Source of the DNA: Plantago major
Lineage: Eukaryota; Streptophyta; Magnoliopsida; Lamiales; Plantaginaceae
Assembly (NCBI GenBank): GCA_026545765.1
Contig: CM048841.1
Location: 1,516,512-1,580,511 of the forward strand
Direction: 5' to 3'
Length of the DNA stretch: 64,000 nt
The notes below the pieces were generated by a model. It did no database searches and was not told the DNA's origin. It saw only the letters and a list, made by a program, of their open reading frames with translations. Below, one piece after another: positions 27,818 through 43,160 of this stretch; within the stretch, counting starts at the first letter, position 1; each line of letters opens with the position of its first letter. A program made the position numbers and the translations under genes.

Positions 27818-28651
27818 TTAGAATCAAGAGCTTTGGTCGCAACAGAAAGCATGAAGGTAAGTAGTTTGCTTGAGAGAGCTTGTGTGTGAGTATTCAATGT
27901 AAGTTCAGTGTTCTGTGTGTGTATTCTCAAGTAGTCTAAGTGTTGATATTTATAGATGAATTTGAGTGTCGATTGAATAGTATCCGTTAGGCTTAAATCA
28001 AATTCAAACTATTGATATCTGAATATAGTCATCAGAGGTTTGTCTTCTTCTTCGGTTACCGCTTTTGTTCGGACATTTCGTCATGCATTTAATGCACTGT
28101 ATTATATTTTGTCCTGTAGTGTCAACGGACCTATGCATGGTATCAGAGATCTTTATACAATCAGAGTTTTCTGAAACTTTGCATGTTCTTTTCCATCGAT
28201 TATCACAACTCCATATACCATTTGTTGAAACAACTTTGAGATAAAATATTTCTTTTTCAGAAACATAGTTTATATCCAAGGTATCTGAGTGTAGATATTT
28301 GTGGGCATTTTCCTCGTCTTAAAAACCTTTTATTCTCAGATATCTTTTGCAACACTTGTGTTTCGAAACACTTGTTTCTTCAAGATATCTGGACATAGGT
28401 ATCTGAAAAACCTTTGTCTTCAGCAATCTTGTGCAGTCTTCAAATCTTCAAATTCGTTGAACTTTTCCTGCTGGAAGTCTTCTTCTTGGTCTTCTTTAGA
28501 AAATAAAAATTACATTTCGAGACCTAACATCCTATACAAGATTTGCTAGACTATCATACTTAGTGAGTTTCCTCTTTTACAGTGTTCAAGTGAACCAAGA
28601 GTACTAACCACGTTGTTGATCAAAATCTAAACAGATATTCCTAACATTGGT

Positions 28652-29347
28652 GATTGAAGTTGCTCTGTGAATGGAAGTCCGTAAATAAAGCCCAGACCGA
28701 CTCTTCTTCCCACAGGCATAAAATTTGATTTTTCTTCTGTTTTTCGTCATTACGGGTCCTTAAAACTAACTGTAGAGCGTCAGATGTCCGCATGATTATG
28801 CTCAATGAATCTGGGGTGTCGATTTTGTGTGGAAAGTACGTAAATATCACGAGGAGTTTCCAGACCCTTCCGGGGCCGATTTTCGTGACTATTAAGTCCA
28901 TTGAAATGGGACTTTTGGGACTTTTTTTCGACATTCTCCTATTAAAAACAAAGAACACTGTCATGTACATCGATACACATGGATTACAAAAATGTGTGTC
29001 TACCGTGCGAATGGACTCTTTGTCCCCTCCATATGGCCTCCCGAAGTTGAAAATTTCACCTGATTTTAGCCATTTCGTCTCTTTAATTAAAGCGATCGGA
29101 TGACCGTGGGAATGTGCTCAATGGATTTCGGTCGTCGCATTTGTGTGGGAGGGACATAAATATCATAACGAGTTTCCGGGTCTTCCACGGCTGATTTTTG
29201 TGGACTGTTGGGACGACATTTTTTTCAACCATCTACTTTTTTGAAACAAAGTGCATGACCATGTACACCGACACGTGGAGAGTGAGAAACTTTATGTCTC
29301 TCGTGCGATTGGACTCTCAGTCTCCCTACCCCCCCCCCCCCCCCCCC
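28652..29347. repeat. macro-repeat copy 2, right part with a short ~325-bp array
   Basis: After the solo LTR the spacer module resumes (28652-28700), then about two ~325-bp units follow, with the anchors ATTACAAAAATGTGTGTC near 28983 and GGCCTCCCGAAGTTGAAAAT near 29034. The block ends in a poly-C tract (about 29329-29347) like the first array. It has the same parts as 15177-19243 but far fewer tandem units. Confidence 0.82.
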
Positions 29348-29722
29348 AATTTTCTATCTCAAGGAACTTATATCATGAGAGAAAGGGCGAAGTGAATTAG
29401 TTGAAGAATCTCACATTTAGATACCACTAGAAACTGTGAGAACTTACTTTCAACAGTTATCACTTTCAGCAATATATTTGTCTAATTCTTTTATAATTGC
29501 TCGCTGAAATCACACACTCAACACTTAACTAAGACTTTCGCACTTTGATTATAAGTACCAGCAATCACTGCACTTGTTTAAGGGACCTACAAGCTACCCC
29601 TCTCCGCTCATAGTAGTCTACAACACAAATTTTTAAGTGACATAAGTAGACATAAAAATGGTTGAGGAGCTCAACTTATTCAAAGTACATCAACGACATG
29701 TTTGTTTGCCACAAAAATATTA
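29348..29722. repeat. macro-repeat spacer module, copy 3, cut short
   Basis: Third copy of the module, starting AATTTTCTATCTCAAGG directly after the second poly-C tract. It follows copies 1 and 2 as far as CATGTTTGTTTGCCACAAAA and then stops. AGGAGGGAGTATATA just after the break looks like one end of a Stowaway-type element. Confidence 0.75.
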
Positions 29723-29853
29723 TAGTGATATGAATAGGAGGGAGTATATACTAGCAATATTCTATATTATCTTTATCCTTATTTAGTTTAGATATTTACC
29801 TTATAATATCTTATAGATTTAGGTTTTGTTTATCCTTTCCTCGTAACATGAAG

Positions 29854-29854
<1 letters not shown>

Positions 29855-29935
<81 letters not shown>
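29855..29935. repeat. (TA)n microsatellite
   Basis: An uninterrupted TA run of about 81 bp. It lies upstream of the zinc-finger gene. The flanks 29723-29854 and 29936-30474 hold no recognised gene; the last 100 bp are probably the leader of that gene, with a (CT)n run near 30380. Confidence 0.95.
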
Positions 29936-29939
<4 letters not shown>

Positions 29940-30474
29940 AGTCGTCATTTGTATTTCTCATGTTGAAGTTTAAGTTGAAGTAAAACATCCTTTGAAAGAC
30001 GTGCTTCCGTTGAAAGATGTGTTTTCACCGAAAGGTGAGTCCTTTGTCGATTACCGTAATTGTTAGTCGAAAAACACTACCGGTTAAGACCACCTCTTAA
30101 CTGCAAAATCCTAGAAATAGGTAAATTAGGCCAGTTCATTGTTGAAGGCTGCTAGAAACTTGCGATTATGCTTGGTAATTCGTCACAAGAATTAATACAT
30201 TTTTCAAGGTTCCATCATTCCTTTTTTCATATCAAATATAGATTTTCACAATTCAATTGAATTCTAGTTATTATTTCATCAATTATACTTCAACAATTAA
30301 AGTTCCGACCGTCCGGTCTGGTGCTTGTAAATGGTCTCAGCAAACCGTACTCCTTGCAATGCAGAAAACCGGCCCCAACTCTCTCTCTCTCTTCAGTCTT
30401 CACCAACAAAAATTGTAAATCTTACTGGTATTTCTGAAAATTTCCCTTGAATTTCTTGATTCACAGTCGTCATC

Positions 30475-33400
30475 ATGGTGAAGAAGGAAAAAAGTTCCTT
30501 CCTTTACTGTGCGATTCAACTATCGACGACGCTGTTACTCTTCTTCACTTCCTCGGTTCTTTCTCAGGTAATAAATTTGAGCTTTCCAATTGTTAACTTT
30601 TGATACTGATAAATTTCTGTGCAATCTGTATTTATGCATATGGGTTTCTTCAGAGGAGTTCAGTTTACTTGCCAATTCACTTTTAAGATCCTAATTCATG
30701 CTAAATCAGAGAAAAGTTCGAATCTTTATCAAGCTGTGAGGTTGTTTCTTTTGTAAAATTAGGGAATTCTTTACTACTAAGTAATCTATTGCTATTCTGA
30801 GCTTTGTATTTCTATTGAACTCAATTTATTGTGTAGCTAAGCTGCAAATATTGGATAGGGAATAGTGGCAGAATGTAGTTGATTATGAATTTTGGAAATA
30901 AGATCAACATCTTGATGAAGAAACCATCGACAAGATTAGGTTCGCTGCCGAGCTGTAATGCGAAACATAAATTACAAGTGTGGATTACTTGCCAATTCAC
31001 TTTTAAGATCTTAAGTCATGCTAAAATAGAGAAAAGTTCGAATCTTTAGCAAGCTGTGAGGTTGTTTCTCTTACAAAATTAGGGAATTGTTTGATACTAA
31101 GTAATCTATTGCTATTCTAAAATCTGAACTATGTATTACCATTGTATTTAATGTGATGTGTAGCTAAGCTGCAATAATTGGATAGGAAATAGTGGCAGAA
31201 TGTAGTTGATTCTGTATTTTGTAAATAAGATCAACATCTTGATAAAGAAACTGTGGACAAGATTAGGTTCTCTGCCGAGCTGTAATTCGGAAGCATAGAT
31301 TATTTGCCATTGAATGAGAAGTGTAAATATTAACACATTATTTTCGATTTAATTGCAGGGAGTCGACCATGCTTCTTTGGGGTACTTTTCATTGCGTTAT
31401 CTGCTTAAGTTGTAGTTTTCTAATATGGTGACTTTCTCCTTTCTGATTTGGGTTCTCATGCTTTAGAACTCTCAGGGAGGAGACTGAAGTTCATTGTTCC
31501 AGAGATAGAAGTCGAGCGGCACGGGATATAATCGAGAAGGTATTATACAGATTAAAGTGATTAAATTGATAGGTGCAGTCACCTTTATATTATTTACTGA
31601 CTTTGAGAAGTAAATATCTCTTGTAGTATCTGATGCCTTTTGTGGAGAAAAAGAATTATCAATTTCCGAACAAATGCAGACTGCATCCGAGCAATGATAT
31701 ATTTAGAGATCAAGAGGATCATAAAGTTCATGTAGACACAAGTGAATGGCGTTGTGGATATTGTAAGAAATTATTTCGGGCAGAGAAGTATTTGGACCAG
31801 CATTTTGACAACAGGCACTCGAATCTTCTAAATGTTGTACGTGGTCACTTCTTTTGTCCTGTTTATAATGCTGATGCTTTTAAAGAGTTCGAATGACTTG
31901 TTTCATGACTTTGATGTGGCTCTGAATTCTGATTTCGATTGCCGGTGTCCGAGTGAGGTTCTTTCCATTGCATTAACTTCATGAGGTTCACTTTCCCAAT
32001 AAACAGATTTGTGCCATTGCTTTTGAAAATTTTCTGAACTTGTGATAGGAACTTTTTCTTTAACTTGAATAACGAATTATATGCTTTTAGCTCATCCTGT
32101 TTGGTGTGGAAGATATATTTACTTTTTCTTTTTTACTAAGGATATCCTGCGAGCTAACAATCTTAAAAGATTAATTGATTATGCTCTAATATGCTTGAAA
32201 GAGATTTTAGTGGTATGGACGGTTAAACCCCAGTGTATCAACTCTGAAAATGTAACTTGTAGCTGACGAGATAAATTAAGATAGTTCCTATCAGAGCCTC
32301 CGCCTTTAAAATACTGACTACACTAGACACATGGTACTGTAGTAAATCTCGTTATTTCTAAGAATCTCTGTCATGGATTAAAAGGGAAGGTTTTCTGAAT
32401 TACGGCATTCTGACCCAACTTTAAAGCCATTGGGATTTCGGGATTTTAATTTTCCGTGCCTTTGGTGTGGCATCCAATTTCTGTGACGTGTAGTCTGATT
32501 CCATTCTGAATGGAGTACACATAATATTTGACAGCATGATGAACGATGTAGGACAATTTAAGATATGTAGGCACATATGTTGTAAAAGATTCACTTGTAT
32601 AGCTTAGTAGTCATTCCATGTTTTAAGTTGAAGCTCAATTGAGATAACTTAATTCCATCTTTACATTGATCTTTTCCACTTTGTTACCAGCATAATAAGT
32701 TTGATATTCAGTCATATGCATGGATGAGAGTCCTCTGCATGTTAGTGATTGTATTTTATTCTTGAAATTGCATGTCCTGACCATTTTTATATTATTCAGA
32801 GCCATAGCAAGTGCCTGGCAGATCTATGCGGAGCTTTACATTGTGATTTTGTATTAAATTCACAATCTCATAAAACCAGATGCAATCCTGCAGCTGTCGC
32901 TAGGAACCACCATTTATGTGAGGTTAGTCCTTAATTCTTGATATGTAATAGTAGATGCTCAAACCCCTTTCAGTAACATCTAGTTCTGTTTGCAGGATAT
33001 TGCCAATAGTTGTTTTCCCGTTAACGCGGGTCTCTCTGCAAGTCAGCTTCATGGTATCATTTTGTACATCTCAAAGAGCATGATATTTCACTCTTAGTTC
33101 TTGTTCATGTTTCTTGACAATATATACTTTTGATGATGTTTGTCTAGAATTCTTTTTGCGTCAATTCTGCGACTCTCACACTTGCTCAAAGGGAAAACAA
33201 CCTTTTGGTAGAGGTGGCAGGGTAAGTGTTCATTCCTTGGTACTCCGGGGTCGTATCACAAATTGTGTTGCATAAAGTAGACCGGGATTAAAATTTGGCT
33301 GTAAGATCACAAGTTAACGCAAAGAAAAAGAGGCTTTTTGCAGTTTAAAGAAATGCCATTTGTGTTGTCTTAAGTTGATCACCTTGTCAACTTTCCTTTT

Positions 33401-33716
33401 AGATCCTTGTTATCTTACATTACATGTCACCTTCTTTGCTTTCTTATCCTCATTCTTTAAATTTACAGAAGCATTCAAGCATCTTCTACTTGGCAATTTC
33501 AATATTGGTGATGATGCTCCTTCCTCTATTCTACTTGATTGTATATCTGTACCAGAGGTACTGTTCTTGCCTATGAGTTGCCAATACACCTGGGTTGCAG
33601 TTCTACACTTGAAATTTGTTTTAACCACATCTTCCCTATATTGTAGAGAGATGAGAACAGGAAGACAACAACTTAAGCGCATCCCAAAGCCTGGAAAAAA
33701 ACCGAAGCCCTCCTGA
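30475..33716 (+). CDS. secretory/membrane protein with one C2H2 zinc finger
   Basis: Nine exons join in phase: 30475-30567, 31359-31381, 31467-31539, 31627-31836, 32800-32922, 32996-33053, 33148-33221, 33469-33557 and 33647-33716, giving 270 residues. Residues 1-31 form a signal-peptide-like stretch with hydrophobic core TTLLLFFTSSVLS. Exon 4 holds the finger WRCGYCKKLF...HFDNRH (C-x2-C-x12-H-x4-H). Exons 5-7 are Cys-rich (KCLADLCGALHC, HTCSKGK), and exon 8 is a membrane helix (SIFYLAISILVMMLLPLFYL). The tail is basic (GKKPKPS). I read a type I membrane protein with the finger on the lumenal side. Similar plant proteins are annotated only as zinc-finger/transmembrane proteins, and I do not know the function. 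The finger may be structural or disulfide-bearing rather than DNA-binding. Confidence 0.8.
30664..31310. repeat. tandem duplication inside intron 1 of the zinc-finger gene
   Basis: Two direct copies of about 320 bp (30664-30983 and 30984-31310) share TACTTGCCAATTCACTTTTA, AGAGAAAAGTTCGAATCTTT and AAGCTGTGAGGTTGTTTCT. A local duplication confined to the intron, with no coding potential. Confidence 0.85.
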
Positions 33717-35138
33717 TGGTTACTTGTATGGAAGTTTCATTTACTGCGTTGCTTGTGTCTCTTGTCAACGACAGATAATTTAGTAACTGTACAAGATATT
33801 GTGATGTAGAGTAATGCTGGCAGTGTCAAATTTCTGCCTTTCTAATTTTAGTGATAAGGTCACCTTAAGCACCCTTGTAATATACATTTCCACATGCGCC
33901 CCCAATTCACATGTCACATATAATGTGGATTAGCCTCTCATATCACTGATAGTCAGGGAAATGTCTGATGAATTTTCTTCGAAAAGTAGATGCGTGTTAA
34001 CAACATATTCCCGTTATCTTGGTCATTGAAAATGACTAAATAGCAATCCCTTATGATTGTTGACACAGGTGATGATCTGAGAGTATTTCTTCCATGTTGC
34101 GTGCAGATGGCAATGCGTCCATTTACATACATCAAAGATGCAACATGAACGGGTTTTCAACTAGCTATGAGACTGTTCTCCTCACTGTCAAGATTTCATG
34201 TGCATTTGCACATCGACTATGGCATCAGAAGATTACACAATGGGGACATGCAGTTTTCACACTTTAGCTTTTCTTGCTTTCCTTTTGTTTTTATTTATAT
34301 CTGTAACAATTAGTAGAACATCATAAATGTAATCATCATTTTTTCTTACAGATAGAAGGGTCCTGAGAGCAGATTCCATAAAGCCTCTTGGTACTTTTAA
34401 CTTTTGTCGTATGCAACATAAGAAAATGTATGCTTTGTGTATGTAGCCTCAGGTTATAGCGTAGCAAGGTAGTCTATTTTCGTCTCTGTGATGTCCATAA
34501 CAGTTGTGCGTTTATTTGCATTTGGAATGAAACTAGTTAAATTTTGTTGCAAAATAAAAGGAGATTGAACCTCTCTCCAAACCACATTTCTCCATCTCCA
34601 GTTTCGCAATCATGGGAAACTTGTGTCGAATGACGAGTCAGAGTTGTGCATACTTGATTCTTGAACGTTTTTGCAGTTTCCTCAAGTCGTAATGCTACTC
34701 TTGATATCAAAACATGCCCCTGCATTACTGAGTACCCGCTCATTTGGGGCTTCAACAGCTACACTTTGAATCTGTTTGCCATCAAGGGTAGTTTGCGCCC
34801 GGCAGGCTTCGCCGACTCAAACCCATCACACAGTGATCTCAACAGCTACAATTCAGGTCTTAGAATGAATACCAGAAATGTAGAATGAAGAGTAGTTAGA
34901 GTTAGTTCAACCGAAGATTAATGATTTCATGAAATGTAGTTCAAAGGTCAGATAGTTTCACTATTGCATTATGTAATAATACAACATCAGAGTAAAATCC
35001 ATTTACAGGTAGTCACAAAAAAACATCATGACCTCCTTGCAACATGATTGATGTTGTCAAAGAAGACTAAATACCGTTCAAACACCTAGTGTAATAACTC
35101 CACAGCTAACCAGAATGTGAAGCACTGAAAACTCGAAT
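33717..35138. other. spacer between convergent zinc-finger and HemN-like genes
   Basis: About 1.4 kb with 3' UTRs of both genes and no gene I can support. An open frame of 75 codons at 34661-34888 has no recognisable family. Confidence 0.5.
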
Positions 35139-36801
35139 TCATGGGGAGATTGCTTGAAAAGCAAGAGATATCAACTCATTCGAGAGCAAAAATCCATCTG
35201 GATCGCTGAGCCGAAGATATGCCAGCTTCTCATTTCTCAATTGTTCATCGGATCCAAGAGATAGAAACTCATCAACAGCTAAACGCCTCCTTTGCTCATT
35301 TAGCAATATTACCTGCCCATTTTCCACATGAGGTCTATAAACCTCATAAATGGAAAGCAAAAGTAATTCTCCAAATGCTTCTTTAAACGACTTCAAATCT
35401 AAGCCATCAGCAGTTCTTAGAGACAGCATGACCACATCCATAGCAAAGTCCTTGGCATCAGTAATAGCATCATTGGAATAACTTGACAAACCATTCTCCA
35501 AATTTTCGACATAACTCATGTAGTCTTTCAGTCTCCTTGGCCTTGAAAACCTCACTCCGTTCATATAACTTGCTGAACCCAGTCCAAAGGCATAGAAAGA
35601 TTTGTTCTTCCAGTACGTGCTGTTGTGCTTGCACCGGTAACCACTCTTGCTGTAGCTACTGATCTCATAATGATCATAACCTGCATCTCCAAGCATTCTT
35701 GAAGCGATTTTATAAAAGTCAGCTGATTGGTTTTCTGATGGCAGGGGAAATTCACCGGGTGTATACCTGTGAAGATACGAATAACTCAGGAAAATTAGAA
35801 TATCTCATATACTTGCAGCATTACAACAGATACATCTTGTGAATGTCTGGTAGAGGCTCAGGATTGCTACGTAGATCTCTCGTTGTACAACTGCCACTGG
35901 TAAGGTAGACTTGAGCAATTAAATGCAATGAATGTGATGATATGAGATCAATAGATCATAAATTGGGTGGAACTTACAAGACATCAAACTTGGTGTCTTT
36001 TTCAACCTGCAAATCATAAACCGAAACATGAGTCGGCTCTTCTTGAATAGTGAGCCTCAGGCTCTCCTCCCACATTTCTTGTGTCTGATGAGGAAGAGAG
36101 GAAATGAGGTCCATGCTCCAATTCTCAACCCCACAAGACTTGACAATCTCAATTGCTTCATAAACCTGATTAAGCCCATGAGCTCTGCCACAAGCCATCA
36201 ACAACTCTTGTTGGAAAGCCTGCACGCCCAATGACACTCGATTTACCCCCAAATTCATCAACTCCTTCATCTCCACCATATCAAAAGTTCCAGGATCCAT
36301 TTCCATTGATATTTCAGCATTGCCACAAACTCCAAATTTAACAGACAACGCCTCAAGAATCGAGGAAACTAGCTTTGGAGGGACAAGCGAAGGCGTCCCG
36401 CCTCCAAGAAACACAGTTTCAAGAGGCGGGTTGCCGGTAGAATCCACTCTAGTGGCTTTAATCTCTTTAATAAGTATTTCTACGTAGTTCGAAATGCGAG
36501 GGTCGTCATGGGATGAGGCGGAGCCGAGAGCTACGATGGGGAAATCGCAGTAGTGGCAGCGTTTCCGGCAGAACGGGAGGTGAATGTAGGCTGAGGTTGG
36601 TGGAAGCTTGGGCAGGAGTAGAAGTGAAGGTGGAGCAGACAGAGTAGTGGTGGTTTTGTTGGTTGAGACATTTTGTCGAACAGTTGGTGTTAGAAATGAG
36701 CGGGAAAGAAACAAGGGTTTGGCTTTGGCTGGAAAGGAGGCAGTTAATATTTGTGAGGTTAGAGATGCTTTCAGTAGCATTGTTGATGATGGCTGGAGCA
36801 C
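35139..36801 (-). CDS. HemN/HemW-like radical-SAM protein, organellar
   Basis: A radical-SAM protein of the oxygen-independent coproporphyrinogen III oxidase-like family. Two exons (35978-36801 and 35139-35766) join in phase through a GTAAGT donor and give 483 residues. The iron-sulfur motif is C78-x3-C82-x2-C85 (FCRKRCHYCDF). Other family blocks are LGGGTPSLV, EMDPGTFD, NRVSLGVQAFQ and SMDLISSLPHQT, with the C-terminal KHNSTYWKN and FYAFGLGSASY. Residues 1-60 are rich in S, T and L with few acids, suggesting import into plastid or mitochondrion. The second-motif YWKN region is the type shared by HemW heme chaperones. Plant copies of this group are often named HEMN, but true CPO activity is not shown by sequence. 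It looks complete. Confidence 0.9.
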
Positions 36802-37352
36802 AAATGCTAGTAAAATTTACAGTAGTGTTCTTCTTCTTCTTCTTCTTCAACTGCTGCTCTACTTCTTCTGTCCGCCCATGTCAACAAAATGACACTGCTC
36901 ATATTTATAAATGCGAATTTCTAAAATTTACTAAATTAATTCAATCATAGGTAGAATTTTGTGAAATTAGTTGCATTTTCAATTAGTACTATTGGCTGTT
37001 GTGGTTGGTGTAATGATTCTAATCTGGATGAAGAAGGTGATGCTACGACTAGTCGAGCTTAATACCATAATGCTCGAATCTCATCTCATTTTAAAACAAA
37101 TTGAGCTTTCTCGCGAGTAGTCTCATTGACCGAACTCGAGCCAAGCTACTATAAATTGCCTTTCACAATAATCAGAAGTTCATATGAAGTCAGGGAACCC
37201 TTTGAATTTATCTCCTTGAACTTGATCCTCACACAACAGTACAACAAAAGGTTATCAAATTGTCAAAATTTAGATAATTTACAAGTTACCTAAGACCACA
37301 ACCTAATCTAAAAATACTATGATGAAAAATTTATGTCCGCAAGAATGTATCC
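36802..37352. other. HemN-like upstream region and ELP3 3' end
   Basis: An A/T-rich leader with a (GAA)n-type run near 36830-36855 stands directly upstream of the HemN-like start codon. At about 36995-37150 there is a short copy of the GAGCTCG-rich dispersed repeat also seen near 42.3, 47.3 and 52.9 kb. No gene is visible. Confidence 0.45.
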
Positions 37353-41971
<4,619 letters not shown>

Positions 41972-43160
41972 GGTTGAAGCTTGAAACGACGTCGTTTGTG
42001 AGGTTTAGGGTTTATTGTAGACTGATCGTATACTGGTTCCGGAGAGAAACTCAATTGGAGATTTCACTTGAAAAAGTGCATCGATTGTAAAGAGATAGTT
42101 TAGATTTTGGTACTGTATCTTTTTAGTATTTCGAATATGGTGCCCGAGACCAAATTTTAGTTGATTAGGAGTGTACATTGCGTCTTTAAAAACTTAAAGA
42201 TATTTGCACCGAATATATGAATTATGAGTAGTGTTGTTTGGTAAGCTAAGTTTAGCTGAGTATTTCATTATTCCACGTTAATAAAACGAGTTGATTTTTC
42301 GAGCTCGAATCACGATAAATAGACTCATTAAGCTCGGCTCTAGTTGTAACGAGTCCAAACTTGGCTCACATCGGCTCGTTAATAAACCAAGTTGTTTTTT
42401 CGAGCTCGAGTCACAATAAGTAGGCTCCAACTCGACTCATCTAGACGAGCTTTACATAGCTCGAGCTCGTTACTAGAAAATAATACATCTAACCAGCCTA
42501 GTCGAGTACCAACAGGTGGAGCCTTACTTTGCTCAATAACTAAATGACCCTCTAGATAGGATTGGGCTAACGTCGAACACCATATTGAACGAGTCAATCT
42601 CGAGTTGTGTCAAACACCCAGTAGAAATGAAGAAGTGATATAATTTTGAAGATGTTACGCATATGTAGAGAATGTCTGTCCATTAAAAGATAAGTTAAGA
42701 ATCGGACTCAGTGTATAATTTACAGGAGTCTAGGAGATATATTGAGTATGATTTTGATGCAAATCTAACTAAAAACAAATTTTTGGTTTGTACGTTGAGA
42801 TAAACATGAACGATTGCAGTTTTAGCGGATATTTTCTCTGTTGGAAATCAAAAGGGCGATGTTAACCGAGAGCAACATTTTCGTCCTTACTAATATGAAC
42901 AAGATTGACCTCAATATAACAAATGTTGTTTTCAATTTAACACTATATATCGAGAGTTAGAATACTTTTGAAAGTTGTGATACCAAAATCAAAATCAAGA
43001 AACATTTGGGGCCAAAGTATAGAGCGGAAACATAAGGATCCACCAAACAAATTTGCTAACTGACCCACAGTAATTGTTTCTCTTTGCGCAAGAAACCTCT
43101 CAGCTCATTATTCACCAAAAAATTTCAGAGCAGAACGAAAGCCAAATCACAATCCGTGCA
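41972..43160. other. divergent promoter region ELP3/RPN7 copy 1
   Basis: The 1.2 kb between the two divergent start codons. From about 42227 it is shared with the region upstream of the second RPN7 copy (47240 on). It includes a GAGCTCG-rich repeat at about 42240-42625. Confidence 0.6.

Larger units (their letters stand above)
19755..28646. mobile_element. solo LTR (Sirevirus-type) carrying a CACTA insertion
   Basis: The unit begins TGTTGGTCCAGATAACGG and ends ATATTCCTAACA, giving TGTTGG...CCTAACA ends of LTR type. It is flanked by a 5-bp direct repeat TTGGT (19750-19754 and 28647-28651). Near the start it has GACTAGAGGGGGGTGAATAG, a block seen in Sirevirus LTRs. Without the CACTA element (20517-27817) and its 3-bp duplication it would be about 1.59 kb. 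No retrotransposon coding parts or second LTR are visible, so a solo LTR fossil fits best. It is younger than the macro-repeat and older than the CACTA element. Confidence 0.8.

Noticed and set aside
19755-28646. A complete LTR retrotransposon
   Set aside because: The interior coding sequence is CACTA transposase, and no second LTR, gag or pol text is seen; a solo LTR with a nested CACTA explains the ends and both target duplications.
34661-34888. 75-codon open frame in the 33.7-35.1 kb spacer
   Set aside because: No family resemblance, no clear promoter or splice evidence; within chance length for AT-rich DNA.
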